The notes: generated from the letters alone by a model not told the origin. 64,000 nt of DNA from Miltoncostaea sp963770865 (GCA_963770865.1 CAVYRD010000010.1:1-64000), one strand, 5' to 3'; positions 18,745 to 28,374 are shown, numbered from the stretch's first letter. Numbers and translations are program-made.

Positions 18745-19052
18745 TGCGCTGGATCCGAGCCGCGGAACTGTCGCCCGGGCCGGTCCGTGCGCATCGTCAT
18801 GGCCGGATCATTCAGCATGGCCCCAGACACTCAAAGCGGAGGTGACACAACCTCTACCGCGGCTGACCTCTCAGGCGATGCCAAGTACGGGCTCGACGCA
18901 GTCAATGTGACCGGCATTAGACCCACCACGTTGGACGCGAGGGCCGTCTTTCGATGCCGTCAGCCGTGGACCGCAGAGATGAACTCGGCCGGCCGCGCTT
19001 TGGCGGACCCTCAGCGGCGTCGGGCGATGTGGGGCGGAGTAGCGTTGGCCGC
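18745..19052. other. Intergenic, one doubtful short ORF
   Basis: About 308 bases without a supported gene. An 85-codon plus-strand frame (ATG at 18799, beginning MAGSFSMAPDTQSGGD) is possible but has no ribosome site and runs into the next gene. Confidence 0.35.
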
Positions 19053-19376
19053 ATGAGCGCAGCCGAGTGGATCGCGGACTTCAACGCGGCGATGGCGAGC
19101 TTCGTCGCGGAGAGGCCGATCGTCGCTTGCTCCGTGCGGATCACGTTCGGCGATGGCCTGAGCGTGATGGTGAAGACGATGAGCCCCGGCCCGACGCCCA
19201 CATCGATCCTGATCGACCCGTATCCCGAGGACATGGGGAGCATGGTGAAGCGCGCGGATGGGCAGGATGCGACGCCGTCCCGCATCCTCGTCGAGGTCCA
19301 CTCGATCTATCGGGTCGAGTTCCTCGTCGAACCTCCTGAGGCGTCGCAGACGGGTTTCACACCGCCGTCCGATTAG
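19053..19376 (+). CDS. Hypothetical protein (107 aa)
   Basis: A 107-residue soluble protein with no recognised family, mixed alpha/beta by eye (MSAAEWIADFNAAMASF, then VACSVRITFGDGLSVMVKTM). It has no signal peptide or membrane helix. A GGAG lies rather far (about 13 bases) upstream. It converges on the dehydratase gene. Confidence 0.55.
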   Translation: MSAAEWIADFNAAMASFVAERPIVACSVRITFGDGLSVMVKTMSPGPTPTSILIDPYPEDMGSMVKRADGQDATPSRILVEVHSIYRVEFLVEPPEASQTGFTPPSD

Positions 19377-19447
19377 AGCCGGCACCGGCGGCGCTGCCGG
19401 GTCCACCCGGGCTGGGGTCTACGCGGCGGCAGGACTGCCGTAACGAC

Positions 19448-21343
19448 TTAGCGGCCAGCGTCGAGCGCCACGAGGCGGAGCTCGGAGACGTAGCGGTTCC
19501 CCTGTGGGTCCGCGAGCCAGCACTGCTCGGGCGTCGGCAGCATCTCGGTGAAGCGGATGCGGGCCCGGGGAGACTGCGCGGCCGCGTGCCGGGCGTGGCG
19601 GCAGAGGATCCGGGCGAGCACCGGGCTCTCGGCGTCGAGGTACATCGGCTTACGCTCGAGCGGCGACTTGTGGAACACCCTGCGCGGCATGCCCCGATCG
19701 CGTGCGAAGGCCGGGACATCCTCTGCACGCTCCGGGACCTCCGCGGCGGGGACGCTCCAGGCCTCCCGCGCGAGGACGGTCCGTCCGATCGTGACCCGGG
19801 GTGCATGCGCGACGTCCGGCTGCAGCTCGAAGGTGCGCGCGCCGGAGATGAAGATCGGCAGCCAGAGGGCCGTGATCAGCGGGACGCGCAGCATGCCGGG
19901 CGGGTCCACGAGGTCGGCGCCGTCGACCAGGAGCTCCTCCGGCTCCCAGGCGCGACGACCGCCCTGCGCCCTCGTACCCGGCATGGCGGCGATCTGGATC
20001 GCGTCGTCACTGACGACCGGGAACCCGCGGGCCTCGACACCCATTCCCGGCCCGAAGGGGGGCAGCAGGATCGGCACCCCCTCGCCCACGGCCGCGACCA
20101 CCGCCTCCACGAAGCCCTCCGGCCGCGGGTGCCGATGAGCGAAGACGCCCTGCATCAGGGGGTTGCTGCCGAGGTGCATGTCGCCGATCACGGCGAGCCA
20201 GTCATCGCCGCCGACCTCGGTCGCCTCCCGGGCGGCGATCTGGACGTCAACGGACTGGAAGACGGCGTGCGGCCAGGCCGGCGACCGGTCCGCGAACGCG
20301 GCCGCCGCGCGGGCGCCGACGGTGGCCGGGTCGGGATCGGCGAGCACCGTCCCCATCCTGCGCTGGAGCTCGGCCACCTCGTCGTCGAGTTCCGGCGGCA
20401 GCTGCATCAGCGTCCGAAGCACCTGGCCGAGGACGGGCGCGAACGGCGCCTTTGCCGGTCGCGGGAAGCGCGTGCTCGATCACCCCCCGAGCGACCTCGT
20501 TCACCCGGCCGCAGAACCAGCGCCCGGCCTCGAAGAGGACCTGCAAGGCGGGTGCCAGGGCCGACGTGAGCGACGGTCCGATCGTGACGTCGAGGTCGCG
20601 CATGCAGTCGAGGTAGCAGAGGGTGCGCGCGCCGTACGCGCGGCCCGGGTTGCGCACCGGCTCGCGCCCGGTCATCTCGCTGAAGGTCGCGTCGAGCGCC
20701 GCGAGCGCGTCACGCAGCGACGCCGGCAGGAGCGGCGGCGACGGCGTCCCGCGCGGACTCGAGCCGCTCGAGCGCGGCGAGCCCCCTCGTCCGCGTTGCC
20801 GTCGTCCGAGCGGCCCTCGAGCACGGCGCGCAGGTCACGCTCGGCGTGCGGGACCGGTCGGGATGCGCAGATCCGGATCGAGGGTCTCGGCGAGGGCCTG
20901 CACCGCCCACGCCTCGAGGTGGACCGTCCGCTCGCGCACAAGCGCGCCCGAGCGGACGCCGAGGGGAGGGCCGGCGTCGCTCGACCCGCCCCCACGCGAG
21001 CGGCCCGAAGAAGCCGATCGTGTCGTTCTTCGCGCAGTACCGCTGCCAGTAGCTGGCGACGATCTCCTCGCGCTGACGCGCCCGGCTGGGCTTGGTCGGG
21101 CGCACCCTCCGCCACCTTCAGGACGGCGTTCGCGAGCGCCGCGGGGTTCTGCCAGGTCACCGCCTCCTGGAAGAGCGGGGCGCGCGCGACCGCGCGCAGC
21201 CTCGCGCCCTCGTCCCCGGGGCCGAAGGCCTCGAGGCCGGAGACCGGGAACCCGGCGCTGCGCACCGCGAAGTCCCGCCACAGGACCCAGTCGCCCGCCA
21301 ACGGCGCGTGATCGTTCATCCGGATCCGATCGTCCGGCAGCAC
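19448..21343 (-). pseudogene. LanB-like lantibiotic dehydratase domain protein, broken as sequenced
   Basis: Seven frame segments assemble into about 629 residues of the Lant_dehydr_N family: an N-terminal LWRDFAVRSAGFPVSGLEAF, EEIVASYWQRYCAKNDTIGFFGPLAWG, a central GRAYGARTLCYLDCMRDLDVTIG, and the conserved end RRVFHKSPLERKPMYLDAESPVLARIL...IRFTEMLPTPEQCWL. In lanthipeptide and related pathways this domain uses glutamyl-tRNA to activate Ser/Thr. No separate elimination (SpaB_C) domain or LanC gene is nearby. All six breaks are one-base gains. Start GTG 21343 is likeliest; ATG 21319 is the alternative. Confidence 0.75.
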
Positions 21344-21488
21344 GCCGGTGCGCGCAACTCAGGCCGGGTGCGCCGCGAGCCCCTCGATCCGGTGCGATCC
21401 GGCGTGGTGTGTCGTCGCCGGTCGGCGCGTGCGACACAGACCCTCCGCTTCGGGGCGCGAAGTGTCTTGTAACCGAGTGTGACCCGCG
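21344..21488. other. Intergenic, nothing recognised
   Basis: Region upstream of the dehydratase gene; I see no clear promoter or gene. Confidence 0.3.
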
Positions 21489-21760
21489 GCATGCCTTGCC
21501 TACAGCCCGCTTTGGGACACCCAGCTGGGGCAGTGGACCAAGAAGGCCATCGCACAGGGGGCTCGACCGACGTCAGACCGACGAGGTGCAGGTCTTCAAC
21601 CTGGCGGCCACACGGCCGGACCTGAATCACCGGGTCCGGCGGCGCGTCCTACGGCGCCCAGAGGGCAGACATCAACTGCGCCGTGATCCGCTATCGACGA
21701 GGCCGCGACGGAGAACCTTGCCCAGCCCGTCTCCTTGTTCACAGTCCGTCCGAGGTAACG
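21489..21760 (+). pseudogene. Remnant of a secreted protein C-terminus
   Basis: Reading across frames gives ACLAYSPLWDTQLGQWTKKAIAQG, then LDRRQTDEVQVFNLAATRPDL, then ITGSGGASYGAQRADINCAVIRY. The pattern (YSPLWDVH...GLITGPGG...INCP) resembles the C-terminal part of actinobacterial secreted hypothetical proteins. No N-terminal part or start is present, and at least two frame changes are needed, so this is a decayed fragment. The family assignment is from memory and tentative. Confidence 0.45.
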
Positions 21761-21935
21761 GCCTCGCCGGAGCCGAGGCGGCCGGTCCCCTGTCGGCCCT
21801 GTGCCGTCTCGGCTCCTCGGCGTGGAAGGAGCCGTCGCCAGTCTGCCGGCGTTCATTTGAGCCGTTGCCCCGTCGGCAGCCGCCTCTGGACTGGCCGAGC
21901 ATGCGCAATCTGGGCGCATTCGCGCAAATCGGCGC

Positions 21936-22340
21936 GTGACGTTCACCCCCACCCTGCGCTGGGTCATCGCCTCGAGCGCGACGAGCTACGGCTACACGCT
22001 CACGATCTGGGCGACGGGCGCCGTCGTGCTCCACCACCGCGGCATCCCGACGGAGGGGGAGGCGCTGTCGTTCGTGCTCGGCGCGATCGCCGCCTTCGCC
22101 GTCGTGGGATTCGTGGCGAACCGGGGTCTTCCCCGAGTGGGTCCGCCGCATCCGCGCAGCTTCCGCCTCTGGCAGGCCCTTCATCTCCTGAGCGTGGCGG
22201 TGGCCATCGGCGGCGCCGCGATCATCACCCGCCTGCTGCACACATGGATGGCCTGGCCCGCGAGCGGCTTCACGGCGACGGCCACGTACCTGCTGGTGCT
22301 GGCCGCCCAGCTCAGCGTGGGGCTTCTAGCCGCTCACTGA
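21936..22340 (+). CDS. Four-helix membrane protein, unknown function
   Basis: A 134-residue protein with four predicted membrane helices (near residues 10-30, 42-60, 78-98 and 112-130) and a short polar loop between the second and third. The GTG at 21936 lacks a strong ribosome site. No family recognised. Confidence 0.65.
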   Translation: MTFTPTLRWVIASSATSYGYTLTIWATGAVVLHHRGIPTEGEALSFVLGAIAAFAVVGFVANRGLPRVGPPHPRSFRLWQALHLLSVAVAIGGAAIITRLLHTWMAWPASGFTATATYLLVLAAQLSVGLLAAH

Positions 22341-22480
22341 GGCCCTCTGTCTATCGAGGTTCTCTCGTCACGGCGCCTAGATGGCTCTCGAACCGTAGGT
22401 CCCGTCCGACGCACCTCGCGGACCTGCTTCGGCTGAAGCATCGCGTTTGCGGGTGATTGCCAATCGGGCAAGGGGAGTTC

Positions 22481-22699
22481 GTGGAGGATCACGCCCTGGG
22501 AACGCCGGCCGTTCTGCCCGTTGGCACCGATGTCGAACTCGTCGTCCGAAGCCTCCTTACGGAAGCCGGGACGGTGGCTTCCCGGGCCGGAGAACGGGGG
22601 AGGATCGTGCGCGCGACCGAGCACGGCTACGCGGTGCGGTTCACAAGTGGTGAAACCGAGGTCGTCCTTCACGAGGACGTACGGCCGTGCGCCGGATGA
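22481..22699 (+). CDS. Small beta-barrel-like protein (72 aa)
   Basis: GTG 22481 is preceded by AGGGGAG. The product alternates polar and hydrophobic residues (GTDVELVVRSL...GRIVRATEHGYAVRFTSGETEVVLHEDVRP), resembling a small SH3- or KOW-like barrel. The function is unknown. A longer reading from TTG 22457 is less likely. Confidence 0.55.
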   Translation: MEDHALGTPAVLPVGTDVELVVRSLLTEAGTVASRAGERGRIVRATEHGYAVRFTSGETEVVLHEDVRPCAG

Positions 22700-22721
22700 G
22701 TCTCCGGGGGCGATGAGACCA

Positions 22722-23085
22722 CTAGTGCGGCACCGGGCGCTGGACGACGAGCTGGCCTTCGATGTCGCACGCAGCCGCGAGGGTGTAGAAGACTGTTCCG
22801 TGCGTCCTGAGGTTGCGGTGCAGGAGGGCGACGCGGCGCTCGTCCTCGTCGGTCGTGACTCGCAGCTCGTAGCGGATGTCGGTGAAGCGCGGTGGCGCAT
22901 CCTGGCGCTCGAGCTCGACGCGTACAGAGGCGCCTGACTGGCGGAACGGCAGGATCTCAGAGAACCGCGCGACGTTCTTCAGCAGGCACGCGGCGAACGC
23001 TGCGCCGAGGAACTCGGCCGGCCCCGAAAGCTCCTCCCGTGAGTCGGCGAGCTGCCGAAGGCGATTCGGCTCCCTTCGCAGACGA
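22722..23085 (-). pseudogene. OsmC-family remnant, 5' end lost
   Basis: The minus strand reads FSGPAEFLGAAFAACLLKNVARFSEIL, then QSGASVRVELERQDAPPRF...HGTVFYTLAAACDIEGQLVVQRPVPH. It is a close paralogue of the intact OsmC at 26478-26927, with both active-site cysteine regions kept. One missing G near 23036 breaks the frame, and the first roughly 25 residues are replaced at the junction with the MFS remnant, so the gene is dead. Confidence 0.75.
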
Positions 23086-23789
23086 TGTCCGCGACGCCGG
23101 GGCGATCCTGCTCTCGACGATTCCCGGCCTACTGGCGGTTGCCGCGATCATCTACGCGATCCGCCACCTGCCGCACCTCGAGCCGCGCGAGCGCCAGCCG
23201 ATCCGCCTGCGCGTCCGCCCGGTCCTTCACGGGCGCCTCGGGGGGCTGATGTTCGCGGTCGGCGCGTTCGAGTTCGGCAACATCGCCGCGACCCTCCTGA
23301 TCCTGAGAGCGACGGAGCTTCTCGAACCGGGTCGCGGTCTCGACTCGGCCACGAGGATCGCGCTCGTGCTCTACGCGGGCTACACCCTCGCCGCGACGCT
23401 GGCGAGCATTCCCGCGGGCCACCTGGGCGACCGGCGCGGAACGGTTGGTGTACTCGCGGGTGGCACTTCTGTTCGGCGTCGCGTAACTGGTGCTGGCCGC
23501 GACCGGTCCGAGCATCGCCCTCATCCTGGCCGGGTTCGTCCTTGCGGGTGTGGGCATCGGCTGCGTCGAGACCGCCGAGCACGCCGCTGTGGCGACCCTC
23601 GCCCCGGCGGATCTGCGCGGCTCGGCCCTCGGCCTGCTTGCGGCCGTTCAGAGCTTCGGCAACCTGGCCGCGAGCGCGATCGCGGGCCTTCTCTGGACCC
23701 TCGTGTCCCCGGAGGCCGCGTTCATCTACGCGGCCGCGTGGATGGTGCTCGCTCTGGCGTTCTTCGCTCAGCTGCGCCTCGCCGCCTGA
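23072..23789 (+). pseudogene. MFS transporter remnant, N-terminal half lost
   Basis: Only the second half of a major facilitator protein remains: STIPGLLAVAAIIYAIRHLP, a cytoplasmic loop, then helices 7-12 (FEFGNIAATLLIL, ALVLYAGYTLAATLASIPAGHLGDRRG, ILAGFVLAGVGIGCVETAEHAAVATL, LLAAVQSFGNLAASAIAGLLW). A frame change near 23440 and an in-frame TAA at 23484 (expected tyrosine) confirm decay. The 5' end runs directly into the OsmC remnant on the opposite strand. Confidence 0.75.
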
Positions 23790-23832
23790 CGACGCCCGCA
23801 CGGCACGGCGTAGCCTCGGCGAGTGAAGCGAA

Positions 23833-24660
23833 CTATTCCAGGGGGGTCTCGGGGTCCACGAGCTCCACCGCATTGAGGGGCATCTGCAGAAAGCGACCCG
23901 CGAGGCGCCGAAACGCGTCGGGGTCACCGCTGCAGGCGAAGCGGCGCAAACCCTCGGAGCCCGGCGGCCGCAGCAGCCCCTTGCGCTCGAGGGTCTCTGT
24001 GACCTCACGGGCGATCTCGCTCCGGCCGTCGATGAGGGTCATACCGGGCAGCGAGCGCCGGAGCAGGCGCGAGATCATCGGGAAGTGCGTGCAGCCGAGG
24101 ATGACCGTGTCGATGCCGACGTCCTTCAGCGGGGCGGTGTACCGGCTCACCATCTCCACGACGCCATCGTCCACCGTGTCGCCGTTCTGGATGACGGGCG
24201 CGAGGCCCGCGCAGGCGACGCTGGTGACCTCCGCCCCGGCGTCGTGGGCGTGGATCATCCGCGGGTACGAGCCCGATCGCACCGTCGCCTCGGTCCCCAT
24301 CACCCCGATGTGCCGGGTGTGGGTCGTCCGGACGGCCGCGCGCACCTCGGGCTCGATCACCCCGATGACCGGCAGCTCGAGCGAGCGTTGCAGGTCGGCG
24401 AGGGCGACTGCGCTCGCCGTGTTGCAGGCGATCACGATCAGCTTCACGCCCTGCTCGGCGAGCCAGCGCCCGATCGCGAGGGCTCGGCGGCGGAGCGCGT
24501 CCGCGTCGCGGTCGCCGTAGGGGAAGAAGCCAGTGTCGCCGAAGTAGATGAAGTCCTCGGCCGGCAGTTCGGCGAGGCACTCGTCGAGGACCGTGAGGCC
24601 GCCGACTCCCGAGTCGAAGACCCCGATCGCCTGGGACGCTGCCAGGGGCACGAGGGGCAC
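23833..24660 (-). CDS. murI: Glutamate racemase
   Basis: A 275-residue cytosolic enzyme making D-glutamate for peptidoglycan. The signature IGVFDSGVGGLTVL begins the protein; the two catalytic cysteines lie in VIACNTASAVAL and VILGCTHFPMI. GTG 24660 has GGAGGG six bases upstream and is a better start than the upstream TTG at 24696. Length and motifs are typical, so it is probably functional. Confidence 0.95.
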   Translation of the reverse strand: MPLVPLAASQAIGVFDSGVGGLTVLDECLAELPAEDFIYFGDTGFFPYGDRDADALRRRALAIGRWLAEQGVKLIVIACNTASAVALADLQRSLELPVIGVIEPEVRAAVRTTHTRHIGVMGTEATVRSGSYPRMIHAHDAGAEVTSVACAGLAPVIQNGDTVDDGVVEMVSRYTAPLKDVGIDTVILGCTHFPMISRLLRRSLPGMTLIDGRSEIAREVTETLERKGLLRPPGSEGLRRFACSGDPDAFRRLAGRFLQMPLNAVELVDPETPLE

Positions 24661-24898
24661 GATAGCCCTCCGGGCGACCGAGTTCTCCGGAGCCAAGGGT
24701 CCGTGACGGATGGTCAGCGAGGTCTTGGGCTGGCCGACTTCCTGCGCTCGCTCGGTGCCCCGCGTGACCCGGTCCAGCCATCATGTCCCTGACCCGCCCG
24801 CCAGAGTGCACGACGTGTCGCGAGCTCTGGCCATGCGCGGCCGCGCCTGCAGCTCGAGTCATTCGGCGTTTTGGCAGACAGACACAGGAGACAGCGGC

Positions 24899-26083
24899 AT
24901 GGCCACACGCGACGTCGTCCTCTGCAGTCCGGTGCGCACCGCCATCGGCGCATTCGGTGGCAGCCTCAAGCACGTGCCCGCGCCCGATCTGGGCGCGGCC
25001 GCGATACGCGAGACGCTGAGCCGCCCAGGCCTCGCCGCCGACAGGGTCCAGAGCGTCGTGATGGGCAACGTCATCCAGGCCGGCGTGAAGATGAACCCCG
25101 CCCGCCAGGCCGCCATCGCCGCCGGGCTGCCGGTCGAGGTCCCGGCCATGACCGTCAACCGCGTCTGCGGCTCGGGCGCCCAGGCTGTGGTCAGCGCGGC
25201 GCTGGAGGTCTGGTCCGGCATGATCGACTGCGCCATCGCCGGGGGCATGGAGAACATGGACCAGGCGCCCTACCTCGTTCCGCAAGGTCGCTGGGGCGCC
25301 CGCATGGGCGACGCGACGATGTTCGACAGCATGCTGCGCGACGGCCTCGAGGACGCCTTCAGCGGCGAGCATTCGGGCTGGCACACCGAGGACCTGGTGC
25401 TGAGGTACGGCGTCAGCCGCGACGACCAGGACGGCTGGGCGCTGCGCTCCCAGCAACGCTTTGGCGCCGCGCAGGCCGAGGGCCGCTTCGAGGCCGAGAT
25501 CGCTCCCGTCAACGTGCCGGGGCACAAGGCGCCGACGGTGCTCTGTCAGGACGAACACAACCGGCCGGCGACGACGGCCGAGTCGCTGGCCAGGCTCAGG
25601 CCGATCTTCCGCAAGGACGGCACCATCACCGCCGGCAACGCGCCGGGACTGAACTCCGGCGCCGCCGCCATGATCGTGGCCGAGGAGGCGTGGGCCGTGG
25701 AGAACGGCCTGGTGCCGATGGCCCGGCTCGTGAGCTACGGCCTCGGTGCGGTGGAGCCCGGCTTCTTCGGCCTCGGGCCTGTGCCGGCCGTGCGCCAGGC
25801 GCTCGCCCGCGCCGGGTGGTCGGTGGGGCAGGTGGACCGAGTCGAGATCAATGAGGCCTTCGCCGCGATCGCGCTGGTCTGCCTGCGCGAGATCGGCTTC
25901 GCCGAGGATGTGGTCAACGTCGAAGGCGGCGCCATCGCGCATGGCCACCCGATCGGCGCCACCGGTGCCGTGCTGGCGACCAGGCTGATGCACTCGATGA
26001 AGCGCGACGGCTGCACACGCGGCATCGTCACGCAGTGCATCGGCGGAGGCCAGGGGATCGCGCTGGCGCTGGAGACGGTCTGA
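24899..26083 (+). CDS. Acetyl-CoA acetyltransferase (thiolase)
   Basis: A 394-residue thiolase with all catalytic residues: nucleophile Cys90 (NRVCGSGAQA), His350 (GHPIGATGA) and Cys380 (CIGGGQG). It would condense or cleave acetoacetyl-CoA or longer 3-ketoacyl-CoAs in the cytosol. AGGAG lies eight bases before ATG 24899. It stands alone rather than in a beta-oxidation operon, so biosynthetic versus degradative direction cannot be decided. Confidence 0.93.
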   Translation: MATRDVVLCSPVRTAIGAFGGSLKHVPAPDLGAAAIRETLSRPGLAADRVQSVVMGNVIQAGVKMNPARQAAIAAGLPVEVPAMTVNRVCGSGAQAVVSAALEVWSGMIDCAIAGGMENMDQAPYLVPQGRWGARMGDATMFDSMLRDGLEDAFSGEHSGWHTEDLVLRYGVSRDDQDGWALRSQQRFGAAQAEGRFEAEIAPVNVPGHKAPTVLCQDEHNRPATTAESLARLRPIFRKDGTITAGNAPGLNSGAAAMIVAEEAWAVENGLVPMARLVSYGLGAVEPGFFGLGPVPAVRQALARAGWSVGQVDRVEINEAFAAIALVCLREIGFAEDVVNVEGGAIAHGHPIGATGAVLATRLMHSMKRDGCTRGIVTQCIGGGQGIALALETV

Positions 26084-26129
26084 GGGATGGGTCGGCCATG
26101 TCGCCGAACAGGCTCGACGGTTCCCTTCG

Positions 26130-26158
26130 GGTTTCACGCGGAGGACCCACGTGAAACC
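26130..26158 (+). terminator. Strong hairpin after thiolase
   Basis: GGTTTCACG (26130-26138) and CGTGAAACC (26150-26158) form a perfect nine-base stem around an 11-base loop, 47 bases after the thiolase stop. There is no T-tract. It may terminate the thiolase transcript or act in the leader of the zinc-ribbon gene. Confidence 0.5.
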
Positions 26159-26274
26159 GCGGCTGTGCCCGGTGCCGCAGCACGGTTAGCGTCCGTCGTG
26201 ATTCGCCGAGCGCACGGTCCGTGCCGAGCCGACGGGCGGAAGGCTCAGTGCTCCATCGGAGAAAGGTGACTGAC

Positions 26275-26478
26275 ATGACGCAGCCTCGACGCTCGACCGG
26301 GACGATCCGCTGCCCGGTCTGCGACAAGGAGCCTTCGCGCGATCGCGCCCTCGAGGTGGTTCATTCCGAGCCGGCCACCCACTGCGAGTGGTGCGGCGCG
26401 GAGTATCCGCTTCCGGAGTCGGGCGAGCCCGGCACGACCGCCCCGGAGTCCGACGAGGGCAGGGACGTGCCGGAGTGA
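26275..26478 (+). CDS. Small zinc-ribbon protein (67 aa), paralogue
   Basis: CPVC near residue 13 and CEWC near residue 37 give four cysteines in a zinc-ribbon layout, with the core THCEWCGAEYP identical to the protein at 19-207. AGAAAGG precedes ATG 26275. The stop TGA overlaps the OsmC start (TGATG), so the two are translationally coupled. It may serve as a partner of the OsmC peroxidase. Confidence 0.75.
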   Translation: MTQPRRSTGTIRCPVCDKEPSRDRALEVVHSEPATHCEWCGAEYPLPESGEPGTTAPESDEGRDVPE

Positions 26479-26927
26479 TGCGTTACGAGGTCAACGCGCG
26501 GATCGTCGGTTCCGGCGTCTCCGAGATCAGGGCCAAGACGAGCCGTATCGCGTTCGACAGCTCGCCCGCGCAGGGAGAGGAGCTCCCCGGCCCCGCCGAG
26601 CTCCTCGCGGCCGCCTTCGCCGCGTGCCTGCTGAAGAACGTCGAGCGGTTCTCCGAGATCCTCGCCTTCCGTCAGTCGGGCGCGTCGGTGCACGTGGAGG
26701 TCGAGCGCCAGGATTCTCCTCCGCGCTTCGCGCGCATCGGCTACGAGCTCCGTGTCGCGACCGACGAGGACGAGCATCGCGTGACGCTGCTGCACCGTAA
26801 CCTGCAGAAGCACGGGACGGTCTTCAACACCCTGGCGAGCGCCTGCGAGGTCTCCGGGAAGCTGATCGCTGAGCGCCCGCTCGGGGGCCGCGAGGTCGCC
26901 CCCAGAGATTCGTCATCGGTGCCCTGA
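26478..26927 (+). CDS. OsmC/Ohr-family protein
   Basis: A 149-residue OsmC-fold protein with the two conserved cysteines (AAFAACLLKN near 55 and LASACEVSG near 120) used by the family to reduce organic hydroperoxides. The start overlaps the zinc-ribbon stop by one base. A broken paralogue lies at 22722-23085. Confidence 0.88.
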   Translation: MRYEVNARIVGSGVSEIRAKTSRIAFDSSPAQGEELPGPAELLAAAFAACLLKNVERFSEILAFRQSGASVHVEVERQDSPPRFARIGYELRVATDEDEHRVTLLHRNLQKHGTVFNTLASACEVSGKLIAERPLGGREVAPRDSSSVP

Positions 26928-26967
26928 ACGGCGCCACCAGGGTGCGCGAACAGATCGGCGGGTCACC

Positions 26968-27857
26968 TCAGCCCGGGATGTGGCGATCCGCGTCGGGAAG
27001 GCAGGCGGGGCCGTGGCCGTCGGCCTCCAGCTCGATCGTCGTGTGAGCGATGCCGAACCTCTTCTCGATCGCGTCGTTCACTTGTCCACGGACCGTCTGC
27101 GCCGCAGCGAGGCTCTGTGCGTCGGAGATGACCACGTGAGCGGTGAGGACGCGGACACCGCTGGACAGGCTCCACACGTGCAGATCATGGACATCGGCGA
27201 CGCCGTCCACGTCGGCCATCGCCGTGCGCAGGGCGGCGAGGTCGATGTCGGGGGCGCCGCCTCGAGCAGTACGTCGACCGCGCTTCGCACCAGACGCCAT
27301 GCCTCGACGCCGATCACCAGCCCGATCGCGATCGAGATCGCAGGGTCGAGCCACTCGAATCCCCCCGTGAGCAGGATCACGAGGCCGGCTGCGGCCACCC
27401 CCAGGGACGCAGCCGCGTCGGCGCTCATGTGAAGGAGCGCCGAGCGCATGTTGAGATCGGAGCGTCCCTCGCGCAGGACGAGCGCGGCGGCGAGGTTCAG
27501 GGCCGTGGCGGCCAGGGCAACGCCACCACCACGCCGCCATCGACCGGCTCCGGGCTGAGGAGCCGGGGAACGGCCTCCACCATGATCACGGCCGTCACCG
27601 CGATGATCAGCAGCCCGTTGGCCAGCGCGGCGAGGATCGTCGCGCGGTGCCAGCCGTAGGAGCGCGTCGGCCGTCGGCGGCCGGCGGCTGAGGAGCACCC
27701 CCATCATCGCCATGCCGAGCGCGGCGATGTCGCTCAGGTTGTGGGCGGCGTCGGCCAGAAGGCCCATGGAGTTCGCCAGCAGGCCGAATACGACCTGTCC
27801 GGCGACCAGGAGCCCGTTGAGGCCGAGCGCGATCGACAGTCGCTGGATGCGCGTCAC
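26968..27857 (-). pseudogene. Cation diffusion facilitator, broken as sequenced
   Basis: A six-helix CDF transporter of about 295 residues. Helix II contains ADAAHNLSD with the metal-binding HxxxD, and helix V has HMSADAAASLG with its partner DxxxD/HxxxD site; the cytoplasmic tail DVHDLHVWSLSSG is typical. These ligands suit Zn/Cd/Co export. The frame changes near 27665 (one extra base), 27520 and 27268 (each one missing base, the last in a C run). Confidence 0.82.
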
Positions 27858-27967
27858 GTGCGGAAGATGCTACGCCGGCCCTGATCACCGGCGGCACGAT
27901 CGCGCGGCAACGGCAGCGGGTCGTGGGGTCCGCCCGATCCGCTCCCCGCTGCGGCGGAACCGAGCGC

Positions 27968-28007
27968 TTGACCCGAGCCTCTCCGCGGTCTATCGTCGAT
28001 TGACGAT
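27968..28007 (+). promoter_or_regulatory. ars promoter and operator
   Basis: TTGACC (27968-27973), a 17-base spacer and TATCGT (27991-27996) place transcription within a few bases of ATG 28006, so the message is leaderless or nearly so. The inverted repeat ATCGTC-GATT-GACGAT (27992-28007) covers the -10 box and the start codon, a good ArsR binding site. Confidence 0.6.
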
Positions 28008-28374
28008 GAACGATGAGAAAAGGTGTTGCCCGCCGACCGTTCGACTCGAGACCGCCGCGGACGCCCTCGAGATCGCGGACGATCTTGCGCGGGTCTCCAA
28101 GGCGCTCGCGCACCCGATCCGCGTGCGGATCGTGAAGCTGCTGCTCGCCCGCGAGGCCTGCCTGTGCGGGCAGATCGTGGACGAGTTGCCCGTTTCCCAG
28201 GCGACGGTCTCGCAGCACCTGAAGGTGCTGAAGGAGGCCGGTCTCGTGCGCGGCGAGATCGATGGTCCCCGAGTCTGCTACTGCGCCGACCGTGCGGCCC
28301 TCGCGCGGCACATCGAGTTGCTGAGCGCGCTCGCGGGCGCCCATTCGTACGACGAGCTGGAGGTGGTCCGATGA
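28006..28374 (+). CDS. arsR: ArsR arsenite-responsive repressor
   Basis: A 122-residue ArsR protein whose recognition region starts with CLCGQIVDELPVSQATVSQHLKVLKEAGLV; the vicinal Cys52 and Cys54 are placed like the As(III)-binding CxC of classic ArsR. An extra Cys7-Cys8 pair may supply a third ligand. It heads arsR-arsD-arsA-ilvD and its stop overlaps the arsD start (ATGA). Confidence 0.9.
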   Translation: MNDEKRCCPPTVRLETAADALEIADDLARVSKALAHPIRVRIVKLLLAREACLCGQIVDELPVSQATVSQHLKVLKEAGLVRGEIDGPRVCYCADRAALARHIELLSALAGAHSYDELEVVR

